A stretch of 64,000 bases of DNA from Actinoplanes siamensis (GTDB lineage: Bacteria; Actinomycetota; Actinomycetes; Mycobacteriales; Micromonosporaceae): positions 122,043 to 186,042 of the forward strand of contig NZ_BOMW01000021.1 of assembly GCF_016862395.1 (NCBI RefSeq), read 5' to 3'. This document shows positions 32,796 through 40,794 of this stretch, in pieces. The notes beneath the pieces were generated by a model. It saw only the letters and a program-made list of their open reading frames with translations. It was not told the DNA's origin and made no database searches. The translations under genes were made by a program, and so were the position numbers. Positions within the stretch are counted from its first letter, which is position 1; each line of letters begins with the position of its first letter.

Positions 32796-34442
32796 ATGAG
32801 CGCATCAACAACACCGACAGCGGCAGCCGCGGAAGGCAACGCGAAAACTCACCGGCAGACCCTGGAGGCCCTCAGCGGCCTGCTGCTCGTGCTCTTCGTC
32901 GCGATGCTCAGCAGCACAGTCGTCTCCACCGCGCTGCCGAAGATCATCGGAGCGCTGAACGGCTCCCAGACGCAGTACACCTGGGTCGTCACCGCCACCC
33001 TGCTCACCGCGACCGCGACCACCCCGATCTGGGGGAAACTCGCCGACCTGTTCAACAAGAAGCTGCTGATCCAGATCTCGATCGTCATCTTCGTGGTCGG
33101 TTCGATGGTCGCCGGCTTCTCGCAGAGCGCCGGCGCGCTGATCGCCGCCCGCGCCTTCCAGGGCATCGGCGTCGGCGGCCTGCAGGCCCTGGTCCAGGTC
33201 GCGATCGCCGCGATGATCCCGCCCCGCGAGCGCGGGCGCTACAACGGCTACCTGGGCGGCGTGATGGCCCTGGCCACCGTCGGCGGCCCGCTGCTCGGCG
33301 GCCTGATCGTCGACACCGGTTGGCTGGGCTGGCGCTGGTGCTTCTTCGTCGGCGTCCCGTTCGCCGTGATCGCGCTGGCCCTGCTGCAGTTCACCCTGCA
33401 CCTGCCGACCCTGCGCCGGGAGAACGTCAAGATCGATTACCTGGGCGCCACCCTGATCGCCGCGGGCGTCAGCGTCCTGCTGATCTGGATCTCCTTCGTG
33501 GACGACTCGTTCGCCTGGCTCTCCTGGCAGACCTACGCCATGGTCGGCGGCTCGCTGGTGCTGCTCGCGCTCGCCGTGCTCGTCGAGTCGAAGGCCGCCG
33601 AGCCGATCGTGCCGCTGCCGATCATCCGCGAGCGCAACACCGCCCTGGCGATCCTGGCCAGCCTCGCGGTCGGGATGGCCATGTTCGGCGGCGCCGTCTT
33701 CCTCGGCCAGTACTTCCAGATCGGACGCGGCTACAGCCCCACCGAGGCCGGCCTGCTGACCATCCCGATGATGGCCGGCGTCCTGCTCACCTCGATCATC
33801 TCCGGTCGCCTGATCACCAAGACCGGCCGGATCAAGCCGTACATCATCGCCGGCGCCGTCGTCCTGGTGGCCGGCTTCGCGGTGCTCAGCATTATCGATC
33901 ACCGGACCGCGCTGTGGTTCGTCGGCCTGGGCATGTTCGGCGTCGGCGCCGGCGTCGGCATGGCCATGCAGAACCTGGTGCTCGCCGTGCAGAACAGCGT
34001 CGCGCTCAAGGACATCGGCGCGGCCAGCTCCACTGTCGCCTTCTTCCGGTCGCTGGGCGGCACCATCGGGGTCTCCGTCCTGGGCGCCGTGCTGGCCCGC
34101 CGGGTCACCGATCAGATCACCCACGACCTGGCCGCGGCCGGCATCCCGGCCTCGGGCAGCGGCGGCGGCACGCTGAATCTCAGCGCCCTGCCGGAGCCGA
34201 TCGTGCACATCATCCGCGCCGCCTACGGCGACGCCACCGGCCACATCTTCCTGATCTCCGCGATCATCGGCGTGGTCGGCATCCTCGCCGCCCTCGCGAT
34301 GCGGCCGGTCCTGCTGCGGGACAGCCTGGACCTGCCGGCCGAGGCCAAGGCGGCAGCCGTGGCCGCGGACGCGATCGACGGCGCGCCGCCGGTCGACCAG
34401 ATCGGCGTCGCGCGGGACGAGGACCCGGCGCCGCGCCGCTGA
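32796..34442 (+). CDS. MFS multidrug efflux transporter (DHA2, EmrB/QacA type)
   Basis: 548 residues with GGAGG upstream of the ATG and about 14 membrane helices. The MFS motif A is GKLADLFNKK (about residues 80-89), and the antiporter motif C region is ATVGGPLLGGLIVD (about 163-176). A conserved acidic helix lies near VSTALPKIIGAL. These proton-driven exporters remove drugs or the host's own secondary metabolites. The MarR regulator gene and two distinct inverted repeats upstream suggest ligand-induced expression. A 13-bp terminator stem follows. Confidence 0.92.
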   Translation: MSASTTPTAAAAEGNAKTHRQTLEALSGLLLVLFVAMLSSTVVSTALPKIIGALNGSQTQYTWVVTATLLTATATTPIWGKLADLFNKKLLIQISIVIFVVGSMVAGFSQSAGALIAARAFQGIGVGGLQALVQVAIAAMIPPRERGRYNGYLGGVMALATVGGPLLGGLIVDTGWLGWRWCFFVGVPFAVIALALLQFTLHLPTLRRENVKIDYLGATLIAAGVSVLLIWISFVDDSFAWLSWQTYAMVGGSLVLLALAVLVESKAAEPIVPLPIIRERNTALAILASLAVGMAMFGGAVFLGQYFQIGRGYSPTEAGLLTIPMMAGVLLTSIISGRLITKTGRIKPYIIAGAVVLVAGFAVLSIIDHRTALWFVGLGMFGVGAGVGMAMQNLVLAVQNSVALKDIGAASSTVAFFRSLGGTIGVSVLGAVLARRVTDQITHDLAAAGIPASGSGGGTLNLSALPEPIVHIIRAAYGDATGHIFLISAIIGVVGILAALAMRPVLLRDSLDLPAEAKAAAVAADAIDGAPPVDQIGVARDEDPAPRR

Positions 34443-34450
34443 CCTACCGC

Positions 34451-34488
34451 GCCCCGTCCCGGCATGTCCGTCGCCGCCGGGACGGGGC
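34451..34488 (+). terminator. Terminator after the MFS gene
   Basis: GCCCCGTCCCGGC and GCCGGGACGGGGC form a perfect 13-bp stem around a 12-nt loop, 8 bp after the stop. Confidence 0.75.
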
Positions 34489-34674
34489 CGGATCGCGCGC
34501 TACCGCCGGCGCAGCGGAGCCATCAGCCGCCGCCCGGCCCGTCGGCGTCCCCGCCCAGGCAGCACTTCGGCCGCCCCCGGGCCACCGATGCATCCCTACT
34601 GCGACGAACGCCTGGGCCCCTTTTTCCGCTCCGCTTCCCCGCCACGCCGCAAGCACGGCCGCACGCACCGAGGG

Positions 34675-34866
34675 TCAGGCGCGATCGGCGAAGGCCTCCC
34701 GGGCGGCGACCAGGTCGTCGAGGTGCTCGGCGCACCACGCCCGGCCCGCGTCCACCAGCGTCAGCAGGCTGCGGCCGAGCGGGGTCAGCCGGTACTCGAC
34801 CCGGGGCGGGTTCTCCTCGTACGCGGACCGGGTGATCAGGCCGACCCTGCACCGCGCCCGCGCCGC
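34675..34866 (-). pseudogene. C-terminal remnant of an HxlR-family regulator
   Basis: The last 60 or so codons read GLITRSAYEENPPRVEYRLT and PLGRSLLTLVDAGRAW, the wing and dimerisation helix of HxlR-type winged-helix regulators. The N-terminal recognition helix is absent; upstream sequence turns into the end of the neighbouring gene (stop at 34872). The regulator was therefore truncated and is probably non-functional. Confidence 0.7.
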
Positions 34867-34871
34867 GGTCT

Positions 34872-35366
34872 TCACCGTGGACTGATCGTCGTCCGGCCGC
34901 CCGGCGCCCCGTAAAGCCACAGGGCGCCGGGCGGCGGCGCCGGCAGGGTGCCCCGCAGCAGCGCGCTCAGCGCCTGGCCGAGCTCCGCGATCGGCCCCAC
35001 GTCGTGCGCGTGGTCGCCGCGGAACACCAGGTACGGGTCGTCGGCCTGGCCGGGCGTGCGCGGCGCCCGCTCCCGCAACCGGTCCGCGGTGGCGTCGAAC
35101 ATCTCGGCCAGCTCCTCGCGCGCGTCGGCGTCCAGCCCGAGCGCGACGTCGAAGAACAGGTCACTGACCCTCGCCTGGGTGCGCAGCTCCTCCACGCAGG
35201 ACGCCCACCAGCCCGGGCGACGCTCGGGCGGAACGCCGTCGACATCGCGCAGCAACTGGCCGAGCAGAATCGAGAGGGCGCCGTCGTACGCCCAGATCTC
35301 CCGCCGCGGGTCGGGAAGATCCGGCGGCGGTTCCCCGTAGCAGCCGATCGACCTGGTTCCGCTCAC
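34872..35366 (-). CDS. Hypothetical helical protein
   Basis: 164 residues from a GTG start with no strong Shine-Dalgarno. The sequence looks coding throughout: WAYDGALSILLGQLLRDVDG, a WWASCVEELRTQARV helix, an Ala/Asp/Glu-rich helix, then DPYLVFRGDHAHDVGPIAEL. The C-terminus is Pro/Gly-rich. No family recognised. It lies 24 bp after the alcohol dehydrogenase gene on the same strand, so the two are probably co-transcribed. Confidence 0.6.
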   Translation of the reverse strand: MSGTRSIGCYGEPPPDLPDPRREIWAYDGALSILLGQLLRDVDGVPPERRPGWWASCVEELRTQARVSDLFFDVALGLDADAREELAEMFDATADRLRERAPRTPGQADDPYLVFRGDHAHDVGPIAELGQALSALLRGTLPAPPPGALWLYGAPGGRTTISPR

Positions 35367-35390
35367 CGATCCATGGTCGCGTATTCCCGC

Positions 35391-36392
35391 TCAGGGCACG
35401 AGAATCAACCGGATCGGATTACCCTCCTTCTGGTCGAGCTGCCGCACCGCCTCGGCCGCCTCGGTCAGCGGCAGGATCCCGCTCACCGACCGGGAGAACT
35501 CCAGGCGCTTCAGCGCGACCAGCGACAACAGCTCCAGCACCTGTTCCGGCCCGGAGCCGTAGTGCCCGCGGACCTGCTGCTCCAGATAACTGAACCGGGT
35601 GCCGTCCGGGATGACCAGCGGCTGGTCGGTGAGCCCGACCAGGATCAGCTTGCCCCACCGGGCCAGGCTTCGCGCGGCCTGCACGCGCACCGGCGCCACG
35701 CCGGCGAAGTCGAACGCGTACGCCAGTCCGGTCCCGCCGGTGGCCTCCCCGACCAGGCCGGCGAACTCCGGGTCCGCCGGGTCGAGCGCCAGGTCGGCGC
35801 CGAACTGCAGGGCACGTTCGCGGGCGGCCGGCAGCGGGTCGACCGCGACGATCGGAGCCGCGCCGATCATCCGCAGCAGCTGCACGGCGTGCGCGCCGAG
35901 CCCGCCGACACCCCACACACCGACGGCCCGGGCCGCCTGCACCCCGGCGGTCGCGGTGATCGCGCCCCACGGGGTGGAGACCGCGTCCGGGATGAAGCAG
36001 GCCTGCTCGAACGACAGGGTGTCCGGGATCGGCACCACGGTGACCGCGCTGGCCACCGCGTACTGCGCCCAGCCGCCGTCGTAGTCGACGCCCCGGGTCA
36101 GCACGGTCCCGCCGGCCAGCTCGCCGGCCTGCAGCAGCACCCGCTCCCCGACGGTCAGCCCGGCCACCCCCTCGCCTACCTCGTCGATCACCCCGGCCGT
36201 CTCGTGCCCGAGGGTCACGCTGTCGCCGGCCAGGTGCAGCGGCTTGAGAATGCCCTGGATCAGGTGCACGTCGGAGAGGCACACCCCGGCCGCGCGCACC
36301 GCGATACGCACCTGCCCGGGTCCCGCGTGCGGCTCCTCGACCTCCTCGACGGCGAACGTCCGGGTGGACACGTTCAGACGGCCAGCCAGCAT
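35391..36392 (-). CDS. NAD(P)-dependent medium-chain alcohol dehydrogenase
   Basis: 333 residues from ATG 36392, with GGAGGAG 7 bp upstream. The catalytic zinc ligands sit in GVCLSDVHLIQG (Cys about 36) and GHETAGVI (His about 60). The usual four-Cys structural zinc loop is missing; the region reads GELAGGTVLTRG. The cofactor fold is VWGVGGLGAHAVQLLRMIGA (about 160-180). The enzyme oxidises an alcohol or reduces an aldehyde or ketone. The substrate is not predictable. It probably forms an operon with the hypothetical gene downstream. Confidence 0.88.
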   Translation of the reverse strand: MLAGRLNVSTRTFAVEEVEEPHAGPGQVRIAVRAAGVCLSDVHLIQGILKPLHLAGDSVTLGHETAGVIDEVGEGVAGLTVGERVLLQAGELAGGTVLTRGVDYDGGWAQYAVASAVTVVPIPDTLSFEQACFIPDAVSTPWGAITATAGVQAARAVGVWGVGGLGAHAVQLLRMIGAAPIVAVDPLPAARERALQFGADLALDPADPEFAGLVGEATGGTGLAYAFDFAGVAPVRVQAARSLARWGKLILVGLTDQPLVIPDGTRFSYLEQQVRGHYGSGPEQVLELLSLVALKRLEFSRSVSGILPLTEAAEAVRQLDQKEGNPIRLILVP

Positions 36393-36824
36393 TTTCCGAC
36401 TCCTCCAGCTTTCGGCAGCTCTTGACCAAAGGGGTATCACGAAAGCGGACGATCCGAGTCAGGACATACCAGCGCGACGCCAGGCGGTTTGCTCACGCTT
36501 CCGGCATCAGATCTCTTCGCCGGAGTACGGGTACGGGCCCGCGTCGGCCGCCGTCCGGCGCAACGATGCGGAGGTGCGGCACCCTGCTCGATGCCGGGCC
36601 GGCCGCCTGACGACAGCTTCCGGGTGACGGGATCGTCGCCGTGGCCAGGGCGGTTGCCGGCGAGACGCACTGTCATTTGATCTCTCCGGCGCGTGCCGAT
36701 CCGGACATGTCGCTCCACGGCGCGCGGACGGGCCGGACCGCGCTGATCGTCGGGAGCTGGCTGCCGACCGGCCGGGCGCGCATGCGAGCATCGTGATCTG
36801 ACCTGCGGTTACCGGGAGGGGAAC

Positions 36825-37697
36825 ATGCGTACGGTGACGCACCGGGTGACCCTGCGGAGGGCCGACCTGGACGGCTCGGTCTGCACCGCCCCGGAGGAGA
36901 TCGCCGAGGCTCTGCGCGACCGGGATGTGGTCCTCGTGGTCCTGGAGCACAAGGTCAAGGGGATCACTCCGACCCGGGAGGTCTTCGAGGCCAGGCTCGA
37001 GCAGGACGTCGCATGGCGGTTCACCGGGATCACCTGGCCGGCCGACATCCGGACCGGCATGTTCGTGAACGTCGCCTGGCAGGCCGGGCGCGACGCGGTG
37101 GTGCTGCGCACCAGGGTCCTGGAGGATCCGCTGCGGATCGACGGCGTCAACTACTACCACGAGTACGACCCGCAGACCGTCACCCGCGACTACGACCCCC
37201 GCCCGTCGAACCGGGGTCAGGTGCTCCGGGCGATCCGCGGGCTGGGCCAGGTCTTCGAGGACGGCAGTGCCGTGTTCCCGGAGGAGGCGCTGGCCAAGCA
37301 GGCCGGGTTGGGACGCGGGCAGAAAGGCGCGTTCCTGCTGAAGAACGCGGTGGAGCAGCTGATCCGCGAAGGCTATGTCACCCGGGTCGAGGGCAGCGCC
37401 GACGCGAGCGGGCGCCCCTCCTACCCAGCGGTCGACGGTGAGGAGCCGGTGGAGCTGCTGTTCTACGCGCCGCTGGTGGATCCGGCACAGCATCCCGGCG
37501 AGACGGACGGCGAGGGCGGCGAGCACCACGACCGGCGGGAACACTGGGTGAAGGGATTCATCCGCAAACTGCCGCCCGGTGCGCAGCCCTCCGAGAAGCA
37601 GATGGCCGCCTACCAGCGCGCGCTGGAGACCGAGCAGATCGACGAGCATTTGGAGCCGGGTTACACCTTCGTCAAGAAGCACCACCGCCACGGCTGA
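36825..37697 (+). CDS. Hypothetical protein, two-part, basic C-terminus
   Basis: 290 residues with an excellent GGGAGGGG ribosome binding site. Residues 1-125 look like a compact beta-rich domain (GVNYYHEYDPQTVTRDYDP). Residues 130-190 resemble a winged-helix-type fold (NRGQVLRAIRGLGQVFEDG; GQKGAFLLKNAVEQLIREGYV). The C-terminus carries the HWVKGFIRKLPPGAQPSEKQ segment and ends in KKHHRHG. I recognise no family. The winged-helix-like middle suggests nucleic-acid binding, but this is inference. The 432 bp before it (36393-36824) contain no supportable gene. Confidence 0.65.
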   Translation: MRTVTHRVTLRRADLDGSVCTAPEEIAEALRDRDVVLVVLEHKVKGITPTREVFEARLEQDVAWRFTGITWPADIRTGMFVNVAWQAGRDAVVLRTRVLEDPLRIDGVNYYHEYDPQTVTRDYDPRPSNRGQVLRAIRGLGQVFEDGSAVFPEEALAKQAGLGRGQKGAFLLKNAVEQLIREGYVTRVEGSADASGRPSYPAVDGEEPVELLFYAPLVDPAQHPGETDGEGGEHHDRREHWVKGFIRKLPPGAQPSEKQMAAYQRALETEQIDEHLEPGYTFVKKHHRHG

Positions 37698-37866
37698 TCT
37701 CCCGCAGCGCGTCGAGCACCGCCCGGACCGCGGCCCGGTGCGGGGTTTCCGGCCGGGCCGGCACGTCGATGTGACGTCCGGCCGGCCGGTCAGGGCGGGG
37801 CTGTGCGCCAGCCGGTGGGCGGTGACCAGGTCGTAATCGCCGGCCAGGCCCGGAAGCAGACCCGGC
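37672..37866 (-). pseudogene. Frameshifted C-terminal remnant, probably LysR-type
   Basis: In one frame (37866 downwards) the minus strand reads LPGLAGDYDLVTAHRLAHSPALTG. After a shift near 37768 it continues HIDVPARPETPHRAAVRAVL, then DALREIS, to a stop at 37672-37674. Together these match the end of a LysR substrate-binding domain. The two halves lie in different frames and the N-terminal bulk is gone. The identification is tentative. Confidence 0.35.
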
Positions 37867-37871
37867 GCCGG

Positions 37872-38411
37872 CTACCCGAAGTCGCGGTACTTGAGCTTGG
37901 CGCGCCGTCCGTCCGGATGATGCCAGACGATCCCCTCGAACTGCGGGTGCGCCAGGATCCACTCCCGCAGCCCGTCCAGGTCACGCGGGGTCTCGAAACG
38001 TTCCGCGTCCGCGTGCGCGATCAGCTCGTGCCCGCCGGTCCGCTCCGGATTGCCGTTGATCTTAGGACCGATCAGCTCGTACGTTCCCGGCCTCCAGTCC
38101 GCCGAGCGGCTCACGGCCTCGGCGTGACAGGCGGCGTACGACGACTGGGCGATCGGCTCCCAGCCCACGGTCTTGCCGGTGGTGGGGTCGGTCATGACGG
38201 CCCGATATCCGGGCGGCGTCGCCCGGCCGGGGCGTACCTCGCGACGGGCCCACCAGACGCCGTCCTCGTCGAGGAGCACGCAGGTTCCGTCGTATTTCCT
38301 GGTGGCGACCCCTTCCCCGGCAAGCACCCAGGCACATTCCGGGTTCGCCACGGGCAGCACCCGCTTGCGGTCGTCAGGGTCACGCTGGAACAGCGTCGGA
38401 ATCTTGCGCAT
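37872..38411 (-). CDS. RLIG1-like RNA ligase (DUF5565 family)
   Basis: 179 residues from ATG 38411 with a weak ribosome binding site; a GTG nine codons earlier is possible. The nucleotidyltransferase motif I is TRKYDGTCVL, with the adenylated lysine at about residue 39 (KxDGT). A WWARREVRPG strand, a GTYELIGPKINGNPE segment, EGIVWHH (motif IV, about 159) and KLKYRDFG (motif V, last eight residues) complete the ligase core. This arrangement is that of the RNA ligase family that includes human RLIG1/C12orf29, which joins 5'-phosphate and 3'-OH RNA ends. A role in RNA repair is an inference. It stands alone; 38412-38713 upstream shows no gene. Confidence 0.75.
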   Translation of the reverse strand: MRKIPTLFQRDPDDRKRVLPVANPECAWVLAGEGVATRKYDGTCVLLDEDGVWWARREVRPGRATPPGYRAVMTDPTTGKTVGWEPIAQSSYAACHAEAVSRSADWRPGTYELIGPKINGNPERTGGHELIAHADAERFETPRDLDGLREWILAHPQFEGIVWHHPDGRRAKLKYRDFG

Positions 38412-38713
38412 GTCGAAATGCTCGCAGCCGCGGTCCACCGATTTTCCGGCGCCCGGCCCACCGCCGCCTTCCCCGCGGACCCGTCCCCCGGCGAGACCCG
38501 CCCGAGCCGGCGAGACACCCCCACGACCAGCCGCGCAAAGCCAGCCGGCGCCCACGAGCCGCTGCCGACCCGTGAGACACCTCTCATGGCCAGCCGCGTG
38601 GGGGCGGCTGGGGCGGAGGGGTGGGTCCTGGTCTGGAGAGGGCTTGCGGGTGCCGGCTGGAGGAAAGCGGCTGGGGATCCGGGATGGCTCGCGGCCGGCG
38701 GAGCACGTCGCGG

Positions 38714-38983
38714 TCAGCGGAGCAGGTCCGGAACCCGCTCGAAGAGCTGGGTGGTGTAGGTGATCATCTCGTGCAGCATCCAGTTGCCGGCGAACAGCAG
38801 GACCGCGCCGATCGCGACCGCCTTCGGGACGAAGGAGAGGGTGGCCTCCTGGATCTGGGTCACCGACTGGAACAGCGAGATCGCGAAGCCGACCGCCAGC
38901 GCGGTCAGCAGCACCGGGGCGGACAGCTTCGCCGCGATCGTCATGGCCTGCAGTCCCAGCTCAACCACCATCGTGTCGGTCAT
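38714..38983 (-). CDS. fliQ: Flagellar export apparatus protein FliQ, orphan
   Basis: 89 residues from ATG 38983; an ATG two codons earlier and a GTG at 39055 are alternatives. The whole chain matches FliQ: MTDTMVVELGLQAM, a first membrane helix (LLTALAVGFAISLFQSVTQI), the invariant QIQEATLSFVPK loop and a second helix (AVAIGAVLLFAGNWML). FliQ is one of the FliP-FliQ-FliR proteins forming the export gate of the flagellar type III secretion system. No other flagellar gene is near, although fliQ normally lies between fliP and fliR. It could be a duplicate or a displaced gene. Confidence 0.88.
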   Translation of the reverse strand: MTDTMVVELGLQAMTIAAKLSAPVLLTALAVGFAISLFQSVTQIQEATLSFVPKAVAIGAVLLFAGNWMLHEMITYTTQLFERVPDLLR

Positions 38984-39258
38984 GCCCATCAGTTCGGGCG
39001 CTTCGCGGGGCCGGGGAGTGCGGACCGGTGGCCGCACGGTTGCGGTTGGGTTCACGGCTCCGCAATCCTCAAGTGGGCCGCCTCCCTGCCGGGCCGGAGA
39101 CGCCGGGCAAGGCTGCGACGGCGGGTCCGGGCAGGAGACGCTTCGGGCCTGGGGAAGGCTGCGCCGAAAGCGGGGCCGGCGGGAGGGAAAGGAGGCTGAT
39201 CACGAGCGGGAGAGGGCGCGCGCGGATAAGTAGATCAAGATCCGGGTACGGTGACGGC

Positions 39259-39678
39259 ATGGTTTCTGCGATGGATTTGCACGGCGATCAGCATGTGGCG
39301 CGGTATCTGGAGACCGACGGCCAGGACGGTTTCCACTGGCGCAACGGGACCGAGATCCTGATCCTGTTCACCACGGGCCGCAAGTCCGGCGAGCAGCGCA
39401 CCCACGCGCTGATCTTCCGTGAGCACGAAGGAAAGTACCTGGTGGTCGCGTCGAAGGGTGGGGCCGCGGCGCCGCCCGCCTGGTTCGTCAACCTCAGCGC
39501 CGAGCCGCGGGTCGAGGTGCAGATCAAGGGCGACCGCTTCCCGGCGACGGCCCGGGTGGCGACGCCCGAGGAGAAGCCGGCGATGTGGGCGAAGATGGTC
39601 GAGGTCTGGCCCGACTACGACGAGTACCAGAAGAACACCGGCCGGGAGATCCCGGTCGTCGTCCTCGAACGCGCCTGA
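39259..39678 (+). CDS. Deazaflavin (F420)-dependent nitroreductase-family protein
   Basis: 139 residues; an ATG four codons in is an alternative start. Ddn-like split-barrel features: EILILFTTGRKSGEQRTHAL (substrate/F420 region), YLVVASKGGAAAPPAWFVNL, and the C-terminal AMWAKMVEVWPDYDEYQ. This closely matches the nitroreductase family of mycobacterial Ddn. Such enzymes use reduced F420 to reduce quinones or nitro compounds at the membrane. The neighbouring LLM-family gene on the same strand also encodes an F420-type enzyme, 147 bp away. Confidence 0.88.
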   Translation: MVSAMDLHGDQHVARYLETDGQDGFHWRNGTEILILFTTGRKSGEQRTHALIFREHEGKYLVVASKGGAAAPPAWFVNLSAEPRVEVQIKGDRFPATARVATPEEKPAMWAKMVEVWPDYDEYQKNTGREIPVVVLERA

Positions 39679-39825
39679 GAACGGACGCGGGACCGGGGGG
39701 CCAACGCGGGAACAGCGAGCCGACGGAGGAGCGGGAGACGTAGCCGACGGGCCGAGGGACACGACATCCCGAAGGCAACCCCGAACGCGACGTTTACCCA
39801 CCGGACGGCCGGGAAGGCGAAGGCC

Positions 39826-40764
39826 ATGCGATTCGGATACAAACTCATGGCCGAGGCCTTCGACCCCAAGGAACTGATCCGCCAGGCGATCCGCGCCGAA
39901 CAGGCCGGCTTCGACTTCGTCGAGATCAGCGACCACTACCACCCTTGGCTGGAGGAGCAGGGCCACTCCCCGTTCGCCTGGAACGTGCTGAGCGCGATCG
40001 CCGCCCGTACCGACCGGCTCGGCCTGGCCACCGGGGTGACCTGCCCGACCGTCCGCTACCACCCGGCGATCATCGCGCAGGCCGCGGCGACGCTCGCGAT
40101 CATCTCGGACGACCGGTTCACGCTCGGCATCGGCTCCGGTGAACGGCTCAACGAGCACGTCACCGGCCAGGGCTGGCCGAGCGTGAGCGTCCGGCACGAG
40201 ATGCTGGCCGAGGCGCTGGACATCATCAACCTGCTCTGGCGGGGCGGCTACCGGTCGTACCGCGGAAAGTATCTGCAGCTCGACGACGCCCGCGTGTTCG
40301 ACCTGCCGGAGAAGCTGCCGGTAATCGCGGTCGCGGCCGGCGGCAAGCGGGCCGCCGAGCTCGCATCGACGCACGGCAGCGGCCTGTTCGCCACCGAGCC
40401 GCGCAAGGATCTCGTCGAGGCCTACACCGGCACGGGACCGAAGTACGCGGAGATCCCGATGGCCTGGGCGCCGACCGTGGAGGCCGCCGCCACGGAGGCG
40501 CACCGCACCTCCCGCTGGTCGCTGAGCGGCTGGAAGGTGATGGCGGAGCTGCCGAACCCGGTGAACTTCGACGCGGCGTCGGAGTCGGTGCGCGTCGAGG
40601 ACGTGCAGCGGCAATTCGTCTGCGGCCCGGACCCGCAGCCCTACCTGGACGCGGTGAAAACCTATACCGAGGCTGGTTTTGATCACCTGGTCCTGCAGAA
40701 CGCGGGTCCGGACCCGGACGGATTCCTGGAGTTCTTCGGCAGCGAGCTCAAGCCGAAGCTGTGA
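39826..40764 (+). CDS. LLM-class F420-dependent oxidoreductase
   Basis: 312 residues. A luciferase-like TIM barrel of the F420-using group (TIGR03557-like): MRFGYKLMAEAFDPKELI, FVEISDHYHPWLEEQGHSPF, LATGVTCPTVRYHPAIIAQAAATL, IGSGERLNEHVTGQGWP, and the C-terminal FDHLVLQNAGPDPDGFLEFF. F420-dependent glucose-6-phosphate dehydrogenase is the best-known relative. Exact substrate unknown. The 3' end lies in a short tandem duplication (40738-40794) shared with the convergent P450 gene. Confidence 0.9.
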   Translation: MRFGYKLMAEAFDPKELIRQAIRAEQAGFDFVEISDHYHPWLEEQGHSPFAWNVLSAIAARTDRLGLATGVTCPTVRYHPAIIAQAAATLAIISDDRFTLGIGSGERLNEHVTGQGWPSVSVRHEMLAEALDIINLLWRGGYRSYRGKYLQLDDARVFDLPEKLPVIAVAAGGKRAAELASTHGSGLFATEPRKDLVEAYTGTGPKYAEIPMAWAPTVEAAATEAHRTSRWSLSGWKVMAELPNPVNFDAASESVRVEDVQRQFVCGPDPQPYLDAVKTYTEAGFDHLVLQNAGPDPDGFLEFFGSELKPKL

Positions 40765-40794
40765 CGGGCAGCGAGCTCAAGCCGAGGTCGTGAC
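40738..40794. repeat. 28-bp imperfect tandem duplication at the junction of two convergent genes
   Basis: GGCAGCGAGCTCAAGCCGA plus nine bases (40738-40765) is repeated at 40767-40794 with a few changes. The first copy encodes the last residues and stop of the LLM protein. The second, read on the other strand, encodes the last residues and stop of the P450. A single ancestral segment may once have carried both gene ends, overlapping. Confidence 0.7.
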
